From Glutamicibacter uratoxydans (lineage in GTDB: Bacteria; Actinomycetota; Actinomycetes; Actinomycetales; Micrococcaceae): DNA of 64,000 bases. Below the pieces are notes generated by a model, which ran no database searches, was not told where the DNA came from, and worked only from the letters and a program-made list of their open reading frames with translations. Position numbers and translations under genes: made by a program. Below are positions 34,035 to 42,257 of this stretch, in pieces. The DNA lies in assembly GCF_006539925.1 (NCBI RefSeq), contig NZ_BJNY01000018.1, positions 1 to 64,000 on the forward strand. Reading direction: 5' to 3'. Positions within the stretch are counted from its first letter, which is position 1, and each line of letters opens with the position of its first letter.

Positions 34035-35006
34035 ATGCCTGTCACTTCAATCCTCAAAGATCCCGAAACACTGACACTGACCGTCAACGCCAGCTTTCCG
34101 GTTCCCGTTTCACGGCTCTGGGATGCATATCTCGACCCCCGGCAGATCGAAAAGTTCTGGGGCCCCGTTGAATACCCGGCCACGTTCACGCGCCACGACG
34201 GTGCGGTCGGCGGACGAAGCGATTACTACATGACCTCTCCGGAAGGCGAGCAGTTCCATGGCTACTGGATCTGGAACGAAGTCGTCGAGCATAAATTCTT
34301 CGAGGTCACCGACGGATTCGCCCACGCAGACGGATCAGTGAACGAGGATCTTCCCGCCACTCGCACCGTCTTCAGTTTTGACCCCTGCGATGGAGGGTCC
34401 AATCTGACCATCACCGCCAACTTCGATTCCGTTGATGACCTTGAGCAGGTTGTCGCCATGGGCATGATCGACGGCACTCGTTCGGCCATGAGCCAGATCG
34501 AGCAGGTGCTGATCGACCTGCGCAACTACGCGCAGACCTTCGCCACCGAGGCTCAGCTGCTTTCCGACACCCAGGTACGAGTCAGCCGCATCATCCGCGG
34601 TACTCAGGAACAAGTCTGGCGTGCACATCACGATCCCGAACTCATGAAACGTTGGCTGCTGGGCCCCGACGGCTGGAAGATGACCGAATGCATCCTGCCC
34701 CAGGGCGCGGGAGACAGCTACCGCTACTGGTGGGAACCGAATTCCGGCGTCGAAGGCCAAGGATTCGGATTCGAAGGAGTTTGCCTGGCCAGCACACCGC
34801 GCAGCTTCGAATCATTCAGCGAGCGGATGATCGACACCGACTACCCCGCAACCGTCAATGAAACGACGTTCACCCCGGTACAGTCCGGTACCCTGCTCAG
34901 CCTGGTTATCACCTACCCTGACGCTCAGACCCGCGACATGGTCTTGGCCACCGGCATGACCGACGGAATGGAGGCCAGCTACGCCCGCCTTGAATCCATG
35001 CTCTGA
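34035..35006 (+). CDS. Tandem SRPBCC (AHSA1-like) domain protein
   Basis: A 323-residue protein with two START-like AHSA1 domains. The first covers residues about 12-150 (SRLWDAYLDPRQIEKFWGP), the second about 175-320 (EQVWRAHHDPELMKRWLLGPDGW). Both repeat the motif WGP/LGP and end in a region with GMIDG/GMTDG. Single-domain versions commonly pair with ArsR repressors. The ligand is unknown. Co-transcribed with the repressor. Confidence 0.88.
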   Translation: MPVTSILKDPETLTLTVNASFPVPVSRLWDAYLDPRQIEKFWGPVEYPATFTRHDGAVGGRSDYYMTSPEGEQFHGYWIWNEVVEHKFFEVTDGFAHADGSVNEDLPATRTVFSFDPCDGGSNLTITANFDSVDDLEQVVAMGMIDGTRSAMSQIEQVLIDLRNYAQTFATEAQLLSDTQVRVSRIIRGTQEQVWRAHHDPELMKRWLLGPDGWKMTECILPQGAGDSYRYWWEPNSGVEGQGFGFEGVCLASTPRSFESFSERMIDTDYPATVNETTFTPVQSGTLLSLVITYPDAQTRDMVLATGMTDGMEASYARLESML

Positions 35007-35062
35007 GCGATTCGCCCCACATCCGTCTTCCTCTGCAGGGCAAATATGAAACACTTAGACCT

Positions 35063-35764
35063 ATGAGTACCCACAATGTGCGCGCAGGCCTGGACAAGCA
35101 GGCGAATCAGGTCCAGCAGATGTTCGACAACTTGGCCCCCAAGTACGATCTGCTCAACACGCTGATGACCGGCGGCATTGTGAACTACTGGCGCAAGATC
35201 ACCACCGAATCAATCGCACCCAAGCCAGGCGAGCGGATCCTCGATCTGGCTGCAGGCACCGGCACTTCATCGGTACCCCTGGCGAAAGCGGGAGCAAAGG
35301 TCACCGCCTGCGATATGTCCCACGGCATGCTCGCCGAGGGCCGCAAGCGCTACCCAGAGCTTGATTTCGTCTATGGCAACGCAATGGATCTTCCGTTCGA
35401 AGACAACACCTTCGACGCGGTCACCATCTCCTACGGGCTGCGCAATATTTCGGACACCGAAAAAGCACTCTCCGAGCTGTACCGCGTCACCAAGCCAGGC
35501 GGGCGCATTGTCGTCGCAGAGTTCTCCACCCCGACGTTTGCGCCGATTAAGGTTGCCTACCAGCAGTTCCTGCCGCGCGTCATTCCGGCCCTGGGGTACC
35601 TGGTATCTCCGAATCCATCTGCTTACGCCTACCTTGCCGAATCAATTGCAGCATGGCCAGGGCAGGAGGAGCTCGGACGCAAGTTCGTCAACGTGGACTG
35701 GAAGAAGGTCGAGTACCGCAATCTGACCGGCGGCATCGTCGCAGTTCACCGGGCTTGGAAGTAG
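35063..35764 (+). CDS. ubiE: Demethylmenaquinone methyltransferase
   Basis: A 233-residue class I SAM methyltransferase of the MenG/UbiE family. MFDNLAPKYDLLNTLMTGG at the N-terminus, the SAM motif LDLAAGTGTSSVPLA, and ISYGLRNISDTEKAL are diagnostic. It methylates demethylmenaquinone in the last step of menaquinone synthesis. No other men genes are near. A strong terminator follows. Confidence 0.93.
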   Translation: MSTHNVRAGLDKQANQVQQMFDNLAPKYDLLNTLMTGGIVNYWRKITTESIAPKPGERILDLAAGTGTSSVPLAKAGAKVTACDMSHGMLAEGRKRYPELDFVYGNAMDLPFEDNTFDAVTISYGLRNISDTEKALSELYRVTKPGGRIVVAEFSTPTFAPIKVAYQQFLPRVIPALGYLVSPNPSAYAYLAESIAAWPGQEELGRKFVNVDWKKVEYRNLTGGIVAVHRAWK

Positions 35765-35781
35765 CTGCAGATTTTTTGACA

Positions 35782-35818
35782 TCAGGGACGCACCAATTGG
35801 TGCGTCCCTGACGTTTTT
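35782..35818 (+). terminator. Terminator of ubiE/menG
   Basis: CAGGGACGCACC (35783-35794) pairs with GGTGCGTCCCTG (35799-35810), followed by ACGTTTTT. The tail overlaps the stop codon of the convergent exporter gene. Confidence 0.92.
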
Positions 35819-36761
35819 ATTTCCCGGAATTGCCTGCTGCACCCACGCTGTTCCTGCTGCGCACGGCAGTAGCTGCAGCGAGAATTACCGCCAAACCTCC
35901 AAGCGCCGTCGGCCAAGTCAACGATTCCCCAAGGAAAATGACTGCCCAAAGGATGGTAAGTACCGGTTGTACCAACTGTGTTTGGCTCACTTGAGCCATC
36001 GGGCCGATAGCCAGGCCTCGATACCATGCGAAGAACCCCAGAAACATGCTCACCAATGCCAAATAGCCGAATGCCGCCCACTGAAGCGGCTCAGCCTGCG
36101 GCAGCTGGAACCCTGTGGACCACAGACTCAGTACCGTCGTAACGGGAAACGCCAGCACCAGCGCCCATGAGACCGTTTGCCAGGATCCGAGTTCACGCGA
36201 GAGCATTCCACCTTCCGCATAACCGATGGCGGCGGCAACAACCGCACCAAAAAGCAACAGATCAGGTCCGCTGAGCCGGCCAATAGCTCCAGCCTGCAGC
36301 GACGCGAAGAGCAGTGCGCACGAAGCCCCGAGGCACATGGCGACCCAGAACTTCCGCCCCGGCTTTTCCCTGCTTCGCCACACGGCGGCCAGGGCGGTCG
36401 CGGCAGGAAGCAGGGCAATCACCACGGCCCCATGGCTTGCGGGAACAACTGTCAGGGCGTAGGTGGAAAGCAGGGGGAAACCCAGCACGATCCCCAGCGC
36501 AACGATGACAAGGCGCAGCAGTTGGCGCGCGTCGGGCAGTTTCTGCCTCGTAGCAGTCAAGGCAATCCCAGCAAATACGGCGGCGATCATGGAACGGCCC
36601 ACACCAACGAACAACGGCGGCAAGCCCTGCACTGCAGTTGTCGTCATCGGGACGGTGAATGAAAATGCCACCACCCCAACGATCCCCCACAGGTATCCGC
36701 GTGATACACCGAGTGGTATCGCTGGACGAATTTTAACAGTAGCGCTATCGTGTCTATACAT
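35817..36761 (-). CDS. EamA/DMT-family exporter
   Basis: A 314-residue protein with ten hydrophobic segments in two EamA repeats (GIVGVVAFSFTVPMTTTAVQGLPPLFVGVGRSM begins the first). Drug/metabolite transporters of this kind export amino acids or drugs. The start MYRHDSATVK at 36761 is the only one that keeps the first helix. It overlaps the divergent MocR start by two bases. The neighbouring MocR regulator probably controls it. Confidence 0.85.
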   Translation of the reverse strand: MYRHDSATVKIRPAIPLGVSRGYLWGIVGVVAFSFTVPMTTTAVQGLPPLFVGVGRSMIAAVFAGIALTATRQKLPDARQLLRLVIVALGIVLGFPLLSTYALTVVPASHGAVVIALLPAATALAAVWRSREKPGRKFWVAMCLGASCALLFASLQAGAIGRLSGPDLLLFGAVVAAAIGYAEGGMLSRELGSWQTVSWALVLAFPVTTVLSLWSTGFQLPQAEPLQWAAFGYLALVSMFLGFFAWYRGLAIGPMAQVSQTQLVQPVLTILWAVIFLGESLTWPTALGGLAVILAAATAVRSRNSVGAAGNSGK

Positions 36762-36774
36762 GAACAATGATAGC
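36744..36774. promoter_or_regulatory. Divergent promoter region with overlapping start codons
   Basis: GCTATC (36744-36749) and GATAGC (36769-36774) are inverted and contain TATCGT (36746-36751) and, on the minus strand, TATCAT (36772-36767). Each lies 5-8 bases from its ATG, the distance expected between a -10 box and a transcription start at the ATG. The two ATGs (36760 plus, 36761 minus) share bases. Both mRNAs are therefore probably leaderless. Confidence 0.55.
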
Positions 36775-38163
36775 AGTTCGCAGATTGTTGAGAAGCTGAA
36801 AAAGATTATCGACAGCTCCGCCCCCGGAACTCGACTGCCGTCAACGCGTTCATTGGTGACAGAATTCCAGGCCAGCCCCGTCACCGTCCAAAAGGCCTTG
36901 CAATCGCTGTCCATGCAGGGGCTAATCGAAAGCCGCCCCGGCATTGGAACTTTTACCCGAAGCTCCGGCCTGACCCGCCCTGCCGATTATTCCTGGCAGA
37001 GCACCGCTCTAGGCTCGGCCAGGACGCGGCGAACAGCTGCAGCCACACCGCTTGGCCGCCCTGGCAATGATTCCTTGAGTTTGCACCACGGCTATCCCGA
37101 ACCAGGGCTTCTGCCGTCAAGGCTTGTCCGCTCCGCAGTCAACCGAGCCTCGCGCAGTGAATCGGCGCTTGCCTGCCCGCCGCCTGGCGGGCTGCCCGAC
37201 CTGCAGAGGTGGTTTGCCCGCGAACTCGCTGAGCAATCCATCGGCTCCGTTACTCCTACGGCCAAAGATGTCATCATCATGCCGGGAAGCCAAAGCGGGC
37301 TGAGCTCGATATTCGCCTCGCTGGTTGGAGCGGGACAGCCGCTGCTCGTCGAGTCGCCCACGTACTGGGGAGCCCTCTTGGCCGCCGAGAATGCAGGAGT
37401 CCAGCTCATCCCGGTTTCCAGTGGGCCCAACGGCCCCGACCCGGTTGAACTCTCCAAGGCCTTTGACCGCAGCGGGGCCCGAATGTTCTACGCCCAGCCC
37501 AACTTTGCAAACCCGACGGGCGCCCAGTGGACTGCAGCGCTCAAAGAACAAATTCTCGCAGTCGTCCGCCGGCATTCGGCATTCCTTGTCGAAGACGATT
37601 GGGCCCACGATTTCGGAATCGAATCATCAAGTATCCCGTTGGCCGCCGCAGACGACTCCGGACATGTCATCTACATCCGCTCGCTGACCAAATCCGTTTC
37701 TCCCTCCCTGCGCGTCGCCGCGGTCATCACCAGAGGTCCTGCACGCGATCGAATCCTTGCCAACACAGCAGCTGAAGCCATGTACGTCAGCGGGCTGCTG
37801 CAGGCGGCGGCGCTCGACGTCGTCACCCAGCCGGCCTGGAATACGCATCTGCGGTCATTGCGCTCCCAATTGAGCGCTCGAAGAGACCTGTTGATCTCAA
37901 GCCTCCATGCCGAAGCACCCGAAGCACAGCTTGAACTGGTCCCCCAGGGCGGACTGAACTTGTGGCTCAGACTCCCAGAACACACCGACCTCAAGCTGCT
38001 GACGCAGGACTGCTTGCGGGCGGGCCTTGCCATTGCCGGGGAAGTCAACTGGTTCCCCGCCGAGCCTGCCGGAAAGTACTTGAGGGTCAACTACGCCGGA
38101 GAACGCTCGGCTGAGTTCCCCGAGGCCGCAAGAATTCTCGGCGAAGCCCTGCGCAGCCAATAG
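36760..38163 (+). CDS. MocR-type regulator (GntR winged helix fused to PLP aminotransferase domain)
   Basis: A 467-residue MocR/PdxR-like protein. Residues 1 to about 75 form the GntR winged helix (GTRLPSTRSLVTEFQASPVTVQKAL). The rest is a fold type I aminotransferase domain with DDWAHDFG and the PLP lysine in RSLTKSVSPSLR. The frame extends upstream antisense to the exporter, but the helix-turn-helix starts right after MNNDSSS, which fixes the start. It probably senses PLP plus an amino acid and controls the divergent exporter. Confidence 0.88.
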   Translation: MNNDSSSQIVEKLKKIIDSSAPGTRLPSTRSLVTEFQASPVTVQKALQSLSMQGLIESRPGIGTFTRSSGLTRPADYSWQSTALGSARTRRTAAATPLGRPGNDSLSLHHGYPEPGLLPSRLVRSAVNRASRSESALACPPPGGLPDLQRWFARELAEQSIGSVTPTAKDVIIMPGSQSGLSSIFASLVGAGQPLLVESPTYWGALLAAENAGVQLIPVSSGPNGPDPVELSKAFDRSGARMFYAQPNFANPTGAQWTAALKEQILAVVRRHSAFLVEDDWAHDFGIESSSIPLAAADDSGHVIYIRSLTKSVSPSLRVAAVITRGPARDRILANTAAEAMYVSGLLQAAALDVVTQPAWNTHLRSLRSQLSARRDLLISSLHAEAPEAQLELVPQGGLNLWLRLPEHTDLKLLTQDCLRAGLAIAGEVNWFPAEPAGKYLRVNYAGERSAEFPEAARILGEALRSQ

Positions 38164-38238
38164 CGGCTCTCCACGCATGCACCCTAAGGCGGGGCATCGC
38201 ATCACCGCCCCAGATGCATGCCTGCTACACTCGATTCC

Positions 38239-38259
38239 ATGGATATCATCTCCGCATAG
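38239..38259 (+). CDS. Putative leader peptide MDIISA of the ABC-F gene
   Basis: A six-codon frame, ATG GAT ATC ATC TCC GCA TAG, lies 145 bases before the ABC-F start. It has no strong ribosome binding site of its own. Its significance comes from the structured leader after it and the type of downstream gene. Antibiotic-inducible ABC-F genes are often preceded by such short frames. Confidence 0.4.
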   Translation: MDIISA

Positions 38260-38275
38260 CCAAGAACTCATCTTC

Positions 38276-38397
38276 GCGCCCCGATCTTCGGCGCACTGTT
38301 CATCTTTTGGCTGCCGGCAGAGGTATCTTTCTCTTTGTGTTTTGCATTTTGCACCACGTGAACCCCGCCTCGGCAGCCTCCTCACCAAGCAGAGGAG
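38276..38397 (+). promoter_or_regulatory. Attenuator-like leader of the ABC-F gene
   Basis: Three exclusive or stacked pairings are visible. GCGCC (38276-38280) pairs with GGCGC (38290-38294). GGCTGCCG (38309-38316) pairs with CGGCAGCC (38371-38378). CTCCTC (38378-38383) pairs with GAGGAG (38392-38397), which is the ribosome binding site of the ABC-F gene. The second and third stems overlap by a base and so may compete. A T-rich run lies at 38327-38350. The layout fits translation or transcription attenuation. Confidence 0.55.
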
Positions 38398-38403
38398 CCG
38401 CAC

Positions 38404-39993
38404 ATGGCACTTACACCACCCATTACCCTTCATTCGCTGGGCTTCAGCTGGCCGGATGGCAGCACCGCGCTGTCGATGCTGGAAGGCACCTTCCCTTCCG
38501 GAGCCAGCGGCCTGGTAGGACGCAACGGCAGCGGCAAATCAACGCTGCTCAAACTCATCGCAGGGAAACTCACGCCGACGTCCGGGAGCATCTCGGTCTC
38601 GGGAGACATCGGATACCTCGCCCAGAACATCACCCTGCAAATTGACGCCACGCTGGCGGACCTGCTCGGCGTCGCGGCGACCTACCGCGCTTTGCAGGCC
38701 ATCGAAGCGGGAAGCGTCGAACCCGAGGACTTCGATGCGGTAGGCAGCGACTGGGACCTGGAAGCCAGGGTAGAAGCAGAACTGGCCGGTTTGGGCCTTG
38801 AATCCATGAGTCTCGAACGCAAAGTCAGCGAGCTGTCCGGCGGCGAAACCATGCTGCTTGCGGTCCTCGGACTCAAGCTGGCTGGCAGGCAGATCACGCT
38901 GCTTGACGAGCCGACGAACAATCTGGACAACGACACCAAGGAGCTGCTCTACGAGCTGCTCAAATCCTGGAAAGGCACCTTGCTGGTGGTCAGCCACGAC
39001 CTGCAGCTACTGGAACAGATGGATCACACCATAGAGCTCTACGACGGCCAGCTGAGGTTCTTCGGCGGCCCCTACAGCCTGTATCTGGAACAGATCGAGG
39101 GCGAGCAGTCGGCCGCCGCGCAGGCGGCCAAGACCGCCAATGCCGCACTGAAGGTGGAAAAGCGCCAGCGCGTGGAAGCCGAAACCAAGCTGGCGCGCAC
39201 CAAGCGCAAGGGGCGCGCCGAGCAGCTGGGCGGAAACATGCCGCGAATCCTCGCCAACAGCCTCAAGCAGAAGTCGGAGGCAACAGCCGGAAAGACCCGG
39301 GCCCACCTGGACGGCAAGGTCGATGCGGCGCAGCAGAGCGTCGATGCGGCAGAATCGCGGCTCAGGGAAGTCGAGCATATCAATCTGGACTTGCCCGATC
39401 CCCAGCTTCCTTCAGGGCGCCGGGTGCTGGAACTCGCCGACAGCGAGCGAACCCACTTTATGCAGGGCCCAGAACGCGTGGCCCTGGTCGGGCCGAACGG
39501 AACCGGCAAAACCACCCTGCTGCGTCAGCTCATGTCGGGCTCGGAAGCCCACACAGGTCTGACGGGCCAGATTTTCGTGGACCGCTACGGGTTTTTGCCG
39601 CAGCAGCTTTCAGGGCTCGACGATGCGCTCAGCCCCATGCAGAACCTCGCACAATCGGCCCCGGAGGTTCCGGCAGGCACCATCCGCAATACGCTGGCAC
39701 GGCTGCTGCTGCGCGGACCCAGCGTGGACCGCCCGCTCTCCAGCCTGTCTGGCGGTGAGCGGTTCCGCGTGTATCTGGCATGCCTGCTGGTGGCAGATCC
39801 GCCGAACCAGCTCTTGATCCTCGACGAGCCGACCAACAACCTGGATATCGACAGCGTACGGCAGCTGGCAGAAGCCTTGAACTCCTATCATGGCGCATTG
39901 CTGGTGGTCAGCCACGACCAGAATTTCCTGGATCAGCTGGGCCTGGACTACACGCTGGCCTTGGCCAAGAACCGCCGGATCACGCGCCGCTAG
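38404..39993 (+). CDS. ABC-F ATPase, probable ribosome-protection protein
   Basis: A 529-residue soluble protein with two ABC domains and no membrane segments. Walker A1 is GRNGSGKST (39-47), and Walker A2 is GPNGTGKTT. LSGGE and LDEPTNNLD occur in each half. A charged linker of about 75 residues (KRQRVEAETKLARTKRKGR) joins them. ABC-F proteins act on the ribosome; some confer resistance to macrolides, lincosamides, streptogramins or pleuromutilins. The regulated leader favours an antibiotic-responsive role over housekeeping. GAGGAG lies six bases before the ATG. Confidence 0.88.
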   Translation: MALTPPITLHSLGFSWPDGSTALSMLEGTFPSGASGLVGRNGSGKSTLLKLIAGKLTPTSGSISVSGDIGYLAQNITLQIDATLADLLGVAATYRALQAIEAGSVEPEDFDAVGSDWDLEARVEAELAGLGLESMSLERKVSELSGGETMLLAVLGLKLAGRQITLLDEPTNNLDNDTKELLYELLKSWKGTLLVVSHDLQLLEQMDHTIELYDGQLRFFGGPYSLYLEQIEGEQSAAAQAAKTANAALKVEKRQRVEAETKLARTKRKGRAEQLGGNMPRILANSLKQKSEATAGKTRAHLDGKVDAAQQSVDAAESRLREVEHINLDLPDPQLPSGRRVLELADSERTHFMQGPERVALVGPNGTGKTTLLRQLMSGSEAHTGLTGQIFVDRYGFLPQQLSGLDDALSPMQNLAQSAPEVPAGTIRNTLARLLLRGPSVDRPLSSLSGGERFRVYLACLLVADPPNQLLILDEPTNNLDIDSVRQLAEALNSYHGALLVVSHDQNFLDQLGLDYTLALAKNRRITRR

Positions 39994-40072
39994 CTGTCGT
40001 TGCAAGGCATACGGCGGCACCCGGCGTACACTTAGGCAAAGCCCAACGCCGAGGACCGAAAGCACCAAAAAC

Positions 40073-40324
40073 ATGTCCTACCCGCAGCGCACAGTTGAAG
40101 TCGTCGATACAGGACTGGTCATTGACCAATCTGCAACACTGCTCTGGAAGGATATCCGGCGCGCATTCATCTACGACGCAGGATCCGGCGGCAACGACCT
40201 GACCTGTGCGGAGTTCCACCTGTCCGAAGGCTACAGCGTTGAAATCAACAGCGAAATGCCCGGCTGGGAGCACGCATTGCAGCATCTGCCCAGCCAAATC
40301 CAGAACCTCGTCGACGAACGCTGA
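40073..40324 (+). CDS. Hypothetical protein of 83 residues
   Basis: A soluble protein starting MSYPQRTVEVVDTGLVIDQS. It is acidic and ends LPSQIQNLVDER. No family is recognised. GAGGACCGAAAG is the nearest ribosome binding site, somewhat distant. Codon use matches the neighbours and a strong hairpin follows, so it is probably a gene. Confidence 0.6.
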   Translation: MSYPQRTVEVVDTGLVIDQSATLLWKDIRRAFIYDAGSGGNDLTCAEFHLSEGYSVEINSEMPGWEHALQHLPSQIQNLVDER

Positions 40325-40359
40325 CCCGCCGCCGGGCAACATTGACTCAGAGGTCCGTG

Positions 40360-40400
40360 GACTCCTAGGCTCGAGCGTAGTTCGAGCCTAGGAGTCTTTT
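40360..40400 (+). terminator. 15-bp dyad, terminator or operator, abutting the next start codon
   Basis: GACTCCTAGGCTCGA (40360-40374) and TCGAGCCTAGGAGTC (40382-40396) are a perfect inverted repeat followed by TTTT. As RNA it is a rho-independent terminator for the 83-residue protein gene. TTGACT (40342-40347) and TAGGCT (40366-40371) could also form a promoter overlapping the repeat. AGGAG in the right arm is the ribosome binding site of the gene at 40402. Confidence 0.75.
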
Positions 40401-40401
40401 A

Positions 40402-40989
40402 ATGGCCACCATCGTTTTATTCCACCATGTCCAGGGCCTGACCCCTGGCGTCCAGGCCATGGCCGCAGAATTGCGCGCCGAGGGGCATTCAGTGCACACG
40501 TTGGACCTCTACGCCGGCAAACTGCCCAAGGACCTTGAAGCCGGCATCCGGATGGCCAACAAGATCGGCGAAGACAAGATCCAACAGCGAGTCGACAAGC
40601 TGTTCAAGAATCTTCCAGAAGAACTCGTGTATATCGGGACATCGTGGGGCGCGGCCCTCGCCCAGCAGTGCGCCCAGCAGCGCCCCGGGACCCGCGGAGT
40701 CGTCTTGCTCGAATCCTTCGTCGACCTCGATGCCGAGTGGAGCTTCGGCCCCTGGCCGGAAGGCGTGCCGGTGCAGATCCACGGCATGGACGACGACCCG
40801 TTCTTTGCCCGTGAAGGAGATCTTGAAGCTGCTGAACGCTTCGTCGCCGCAGAAGGACAAGATCTGGCACAGCTTTTCACTTACCCCGGCAGCAAGCACC
40901 TCTTCACCGACAGCTCGCTGCCATCGCATGATCCGGAATCAAGGGCATTGGTCATGCAGCGCGTGAAGGCGTTCCTCAAAGATCTTTAG
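40402..40989 (+). CDS. Dienelactone hydrolase family protein
   Basis: A 195-residue alpha/beta hydrolase of the DLH type. MATIVLFHHVQGLTPGVQ begins the core; the nucleophile region reads YIGTSWGAALAQ, where Ser occupies the usual Cys/Ser position. The later Asp (GMDDDPFFA) and His (GSKHLF) complete a triad. Small versions like this are common in actinobacteria with unknown substrates. Its ribosome binding site lies in the preceding dyad. Confidence 0.82.
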   Translation: MATIVLFHHVQGLTPGVQAMAAELRAEGHSVHTLDLYAGKLPKDLEAGIRMANKIGEDKIQQRVDKLFKNLPEELVYIGTSWGAALAQQCAQQRPGTRGVVLLESFVDLDAEWSFGPWPEGVPVQIHGMDDDPFFAREGDLEAAERFVAAEGQDLAQLFTYPGSKHLFTDSSLPSHDPESRALVMQRVKAFLKDL

Positions 40990-41306
40990 AACAATTTATT
41001 CACAAATAAATACTGGCGGCGCCGTGAATTCCACCCGCCGCTTGTTCATTTCCACGCACTATTGGCCGAGGTAAAAAACCAACAAAATTTACTCTGCATT
41101 CCAATGCCTTGCTACCCACTCCCGACCCGTCGGAAGGATGCACGCTCAAGCATTTGCGGGCCCAGTCCAGGTTGCCTGCTCCCCATGATTACGCGGGATT
41201 TCCAGCTGTAGCGGAAAACTGCCGCCATGAGAACCACCCCCGGGATGGTGCTTCTGAGAAAAAGATGACACTATCCAAATCCCATTCAAAGGATAAAATT
41301 ATTCTT
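40990..41306. other. 317-bp gap without a recognised gene
   Basis: The left part is AT-rich and holds TTTATT (40995-41000) and AATAAA (41005-41010), a weak hairpin that may end the hydrolase transcript, followed by a GC-rich imperfect repeat near 41014-41040. The right part stays open in frame with the next gene, so a longer N-terminus for it cannot be excluded. No RNA gene or operator is obvious. Confidence 0.4.
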
Positions 41307-42218
41307 ATGACAGAAAGCAGGCCATCGCGCCTCAACCGCGCCGTAGCCTACTTTTCACGTCGCCTCGACAACCACCCAGCGATTGCTTCACGCACACTGA
41401 ATGACGAGGTCATTCGGGACATCGCAGGCATTCAACGCATTGCCGATCTGACTCTTCGCAACACGAGAATCACCACAGCCGATAGGCTTCTCGACCCTGC
41501 GACTGGCCCAGGAATTATCCGCGAAGCTCTCGAAAAAGGGTGCCTCCTGCTGTTCATTGAAGTAGACCAGCTCGATTTCCCGATGCTGCAGTACGAACTG
41601 GGCGAAGATCTGCAGCGCGTGGACGAGCCCAGCGGAAATCCTGTCGCATTGTGCGTTATCCACGTCGACCTCCTGCCGCATTCGCCCCTGGGACAGACCG
41701 AAGCGGTCCGCTCGCAATTGCACGGGATGTCAACAGTGCGCATGCGTTCGGCAGCCATCAGGTCTATGCCCCCAGGCATCGAACTGCAGCGTGCCAGCCG
41801 CGTGGCACGCATTGTGAACAACCCGCAATTCATCGTTTACCTGGTGGTGTTCGTCTATTCTTCGCTGCGCGCGCTGCCCGTAGTGTTTATCAAGCAGTTC
41901 CACGGCAGCCTTCTGGTGCTGTGGAGCATCGATATCGTCACGGCCATTCCCTACACCTGGGGCGTGCTGGCCATGCTCTTTGCAAAACGCTGGCAGACCC
42001 GCGCGCTAGGCACTTTGACCACACTGGCGACGTTCATTTCCCCCTATGTGTATTTCTGGCTTCACGGGCGCCACTACCCGCCATATGTCGCGGTAGTCAT
42101 TGCCGCGTTGACGCTGCTGAGCGTGTTGACGGAATTCGGAAAGTTCCGGCACGAACGCCGGCTGCGCGCACGATACTCCAGCGTAAAGAACGTACCGGCA
42201 CAGCCGCTGGCAGCCTGA
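41307..42218 (+). CDS. Membrane protein of unknown function
   Basis: About 303 residues. The N-terminal 165 residues are soluble, and the C-terminal part has about four transmembrane helices (FIVYLVVFVYSSLRALPVVF, VLWSIDIVTAIPYTWGVLAML, TLTTLATFISPYVYFW, VAVVIAALTLLSVLTEF). No family recognised. ATG 41307 (MTESRPSR) was chosen; ATG 41265 is an in-frame alternative and neither has a strong ribosome binding site. Confidence 0.6.
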   Translation: MTESRPSRLNRAVAYFSRRLDNHPAIASRTLNDEVIRDIAGIQRIADLTLRNTRITTADRLLDPATGPGIIREALEKGCLLLFIEVDQLDFPMLQYELGEDLQRVDEPSGNPVALCVIHVDLLPHSPLGQTEAVRSQLHGMSTVRMRSAAIRSMPPGIELQRASRVARIVNNPQFIVYLVVFVYSSLRALPVVFIKQFHGSLLVLWSIDIVTAIPYTWGVLAMLFAKRWQTRALGTLTTLATFISPYVYFWLHGRHYPPYVAVVIAALTLLSVLTEFGKFRHERRLRARYSSVKNVPAQPLAA

Positions 42219-42257
42219 TTTTCCCTTCATGAGTCTGCGACCCAATAGACTCAAGGT

